Positions 61,855 through 64,000 of a DNA stretch of 64,000 nt are shown in pieces; position 1 is the stretch's first letter; each line of letters opens with the position of its first letter. The position numbers and the translations under genes are program-made. The notes below the pieces were generated by a model, which saw only the letters and a program-made list of their open reading frames with translations, had not been told where the DNA came from and did no database searches. Source of the stretch: Metabacillus sediminilitoris (GTDB lineage: Bacteria > Bacillota > Bacilli > Bacillales > Bacillaceae); assembly GCF_009720625.1 (NCBI RefSeq), contig NZ_CP046266.1, positions 2,861,501 through 2,925,500 of the forward strand, in the 5' to 3' direction.

Positions 61855-63225
61855 ATGAATCTATTAATGCTTGATCGTGTAAAAAATACGAAAAATGTCT
61901 TGCGAAAACATATCATCGAAACAATTATGAATGAGTTTGATAATCAGTGTATGAAGTTAGATGTAAAGGAAAGAAAAGAAAAATATCATAAAATGATGGA
62001 AAGTCCCTTTCGTTTTTTTCGAGGCAGTGCCTATTTATTTTATTATGATATGACGAAAATTCCTTTTTCTTATCATACTCCAGAAGATAAACCAACATGG
62101 ATTCAAGGTGATTTACATATGGATAATTTTGGAGCATTTCAAAATGAGCTAGGGGAAATTGTATATGATGTAAATGATTTTGATGAGGGATATATTGGCT
62201 CGTATTTATATGATGTGTTACGTATGTCTGTAAGCATTGCTTTGTTTTGTGACGCACTATCACTTAGTGAAGAAGAACAAAAGGAGAGAATCATTACATA
62301 TCTTACATCATACTATCGTCAGTTAAACAGATTTGTAAAGTCAAAGGATGATCCATTCACATTGACGTTCACAAAGGATAATACAAAAGGACCTGTCCAG
62401 AAAATTCTAAAAAAATTAGTTAAAAGACAGCGAAATCATCTTTTAAAAGATATAACGTATATAAATGAAGAAAACAAACGTGTTTTCGCTTGGTCTGATG
62501 AGATACAGCCTGTGAGTGCTATCGAACGTGGAACACTTGACTCTATATCAGAGGATTATTTTCATTCATTAGATGATGATAACAAAAAGGATAGCTCTTT
62601 TTATACGATAAAGGATGTGGCTCGTAAACATGGTTCAGGAACAGCCTCAATCGGACTTGATCGCTATTATATTTTGGTTGAAGGTGGAAAAGAATCTTAC
62701 GGAATCGATGATTTAGTATTAGAAGTAAAAGAAGTACGTACGCCTATACCAGCATACTTTTTATTCTACAGGGAAAAATTTTGGCAGAAATATGAACATC
62801 AAGGAGAACGGGTTGTTGCCACACAAAAAGCTATGCATCATCTCGAAGATCCCTATTTAGGCTATTTGACAATAGAGAACCGCCATTTCTATGTTCGGGA
62901 GCGATCTCCTTATAAAAAGAAAGTAAAAGCACAACAACTGAAATCGATAGAAGATATTGATTTAACGCTTGACTGCATGGGGAGAATTACGGCGAAAATT
63001 CACGCTCGTTCAGATGTTGATTTTCAAGCTGATTTATTTTCACATCATAGTGAGGTAGAAATTTTAAAAGCTATTGGAAATGAATTCAATACATTCTGTG
63101 CTCAGATTGTTTTCTCTGCCATAACTTACAAGGAACAAGTTAAAAACGATTATGAAATATTTTTTCAGTGGGTGAAAAAGGAATTTAAAGATACAGAACA
63201 AGATCATCATTTAGGAGATAAATAG
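61855..63225 (+). CDS. DUF2252 (kinase-fold-like) protein
   Basis: A 456-residue soluble protein of the DUF2252 family. Conserved segments are SPFRFFRGSAYLFYYD, WIQGDLHMDNFGAF, VNDFDEGYIGSYLYDV, and the late KAMHHLEDPYLGYL and RERSPYKKK. GDLHxxNFG plus the DFDE box recall the catalytic and metal loops of aminoglycoside phosphotransferase-like kinases, but the function is unknown. The ATG at 61855 is preceded by AGGAAGGTG at a long distance and AGGA at a short one; a start at 61867 is possible. Confidence 0.85.
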   Translation: MNLLMLDRVKNTKNVLRKHIIETIMNEFDNQCMKLDVKERKEKYHKMMESPFRFFRGSAYLFYYDMTKIPFSYHTPEDKPTWIQGDLHMDNFGAFQNELGEIVYDVNDFDEGYIGSYLYDVLRMSVSIALFCDALSLSEEEQKERIITYLTSYYRQLNRFVKSKDDPFTLTFTKDNTKGPVQKILKKLVKRQRNHLLKDITYINEENKRVFAWSDEIQPVSAIERGTLDSISEDYFHSLDDDNKKDSSFYTIKDVARKHGSGTASIGLDRYYILVEGGKESYGIDDLVLEVKEVRTPIPAYFLFYREKFWQKYEHQGERVVATQKAMHHLEDPYLGYLTIENRHFYVRERSPYKKKVKAQQLKSIEDIDLTLDCMGRITAKIHARSDVDFQADLFSHHSEVEILKAIGNEFNTFCAQIVFSAITYKEQVKNDYEIFFQWVKKEFKDTEQDHHLGDK

Positions 63226-63254
63226 AAAGTTAAAAAAGAAGAATACTGTTAAAT

Positions 63255-63290
63255 GAGAGGATTCCATACATTATTATGGAATTCTTTTGT
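63255..63290 (+). terminator. Terminator of the DUF2252 gene
   Basis: AGAGGATTCCATA pairs with TATGGAATTCTTT around CATTAT, ending in TTTTGTTT. Confidence 0.75.
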
Positions 63291-63426
63291 TTAATATCGA
63301 AAATAATAAGTTAATAAATTGTCAAATGATCCATCACTTTTTTTACCTGCTAAGCATTTAAATTTGTTTCGGGAGCTCCACCTGTTACTATAGAATTGTA
63401 TTCTTACAAAGGAAGGATAAATTTAA

Positions 63427-64000
63427 ATGGTAAATTTACAAATACCCGTTTCTGTCTTAAATCTTGTGCCTATCCGTGAAGGGCAACAAACAAAAGAAGC
63501 TATTGATGCTATGGTGGATTTAGCACAAAGTACTGAAAAATTGGGATATAAACGATATTGGATTGCTGAACATCATAATACACCGACACTCGGTAGTTCA
63601 GCTACTTCCATTTTAATAAAGCATACATTGGAACATACCGAACATATACGAGTTGGGTCAGGTGGAATCATGCTTCCGAACCATTCACCATTGGTAATCG
63701 CTGAACAATTCGGAACAATGGCAACCATTTATCCTAATCGACTCGATCTTGGTCTCGGCCGTGCGCCTGGTACAGATATGATGACGGCAAGTGCATTAAG
63801 AAGAACACAAAATGATTCTGTCTACACATTCCCTGAGGATGTCAATTCATTGCTTACATATTTTGGACCTGAAGAGAAGCAAAGCTATGTAAAGGCTTAT
63901 CCAGGAGTTGGAACAAATATCCCACTATATATTTTAGGCTCTTCGACTGATTCTGCCTACCTAGCAGCCAAATTAGGCTTGCCATATGTATTTGCTTCCC
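63427..64000 (+). CDS. LLM-class flavin-dependent oxidoreductase (partial)
   Basis: The frame opens at ATG 63427 behind AAAGGAAGG and runs off the right edge (191 codons seen). The text [57 protein letters not shown] and [20 protein letters not shown] is typical of the bacterial luciferase-like monooxygenases that Bacillus carries in several copies. They use FMN supplied by a reductase. The substrate is unknown. Confidence 0.88.
   Translation, partial: MVNLQIPVSVLNLVPIREGQQTKEAIDAMVDLAQSTEKLGYKRYWIAEHHNTPTLGSSATSILIKHTLEHTEHIRVGSGGIMLPNHSPLVIAEQFGTMATIYPNRLDLGLGRAPGTDMMTASALRRTQNDSVYTFPEDVNSLLTYFGPEEKQSYVKAYPGVGTNIPLYILGSSTDSAYLAAKLGLPYVFAS

Overview
The window looks like a chromosomal stretch of a low-GC, endospore-forming Bacillaceae species. 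The case rests on AT-rich codon use, strong AGGAGG-type ribosome binding sites with frequent TTG/GTG starts, and typical Bacillus families: sporulenol synthase SqhC, a YppC-like DUF2515 protein, bacillithiol proteins (BstA, YtxJ), a PdxK-type pyridoxal kinase, IolS and PadR-HAAS pairs. I saw no rRNA, tRNA or CRISPR array.

Region 1 (1-8912, +) is a sugar-acid catabolic operon cut by the left edge. It runs galactarate/altronate dehydratase C-terminus, ketoglutarate semialdehyde dehydrogenase, D-galactonate dehydratase, a DapA-type aldolase/dehydratase, a U32-like TIM-barrel protein, a 2-hydroxyacid dehydrogenase, a fumarylacetoacetate-hydrolase-family enzyme, KDG kinase and KDPG aldolase. DgoD, KdgK and Eda complete a route from galactonate to pyruvate and glyceraldehyde 3-phosphate. 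The middle enzymes suggest a second branch.

Region 2 (9000-16100) holds a 41-aa peptide, ilvD with a CodY-like box, a DUF3892 protein, D-amino-acid aminotransferase, polyphosphate kinase and two decayed genes (one ankyrin-like). Region 3 (16200-22030) is a membrane cluster around a 1391-residue P-type ATPase with an HMA2-like N-terminus and four small helical or membrane proteins. Region 4 (22400-34300) carries DUF2515 and sqhC (divergent), ndk, a DoxX/MhqP gene behind MhqR-type operators, iolS, pdxK, an EamA transporter, a SUV3-like helicase with a zinc finger, and a MerR-SRPBCC pair.

Region 5 (34300-50600) is mostly housekeeping or stress functions: a CcpA-type site in a promoter ahead of a hairpin leader and 46-aa ORF, two DUF1450 proteins, murB, trhO, sodA, an orphan modA, bstA, a cysteine-rich regulator, AlaX, a GIY-YIG nuclease, a THUMP-like methyltransferase, a SWIM-SNF2 helicase, a tyrosine recombinase, and an overlapping ytxJ-glutaredoxin pair. 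Region 6 (50640-56400, - strand) is the most unusual. Three adjacent paralogous genes encode nothing but 2, 3 and 3 copies of a roughly 138-residue RNGGFEQ domain. They are separated by duplicated upstream DNA and an inverted-repeat element, and are followed by a decayed FtsK/ConQ-type conjugation gene fused to a foreign tail. Region 7 (56900-64000) has a TrkH-filter-like/TrkA-C protein, a formate/nitrite channel, a PadR-HAAS pair behind a 14-bp tandem operator, an MFS transporter, a DUF2252 protein and the start of a luciferase-like monooxygenase.
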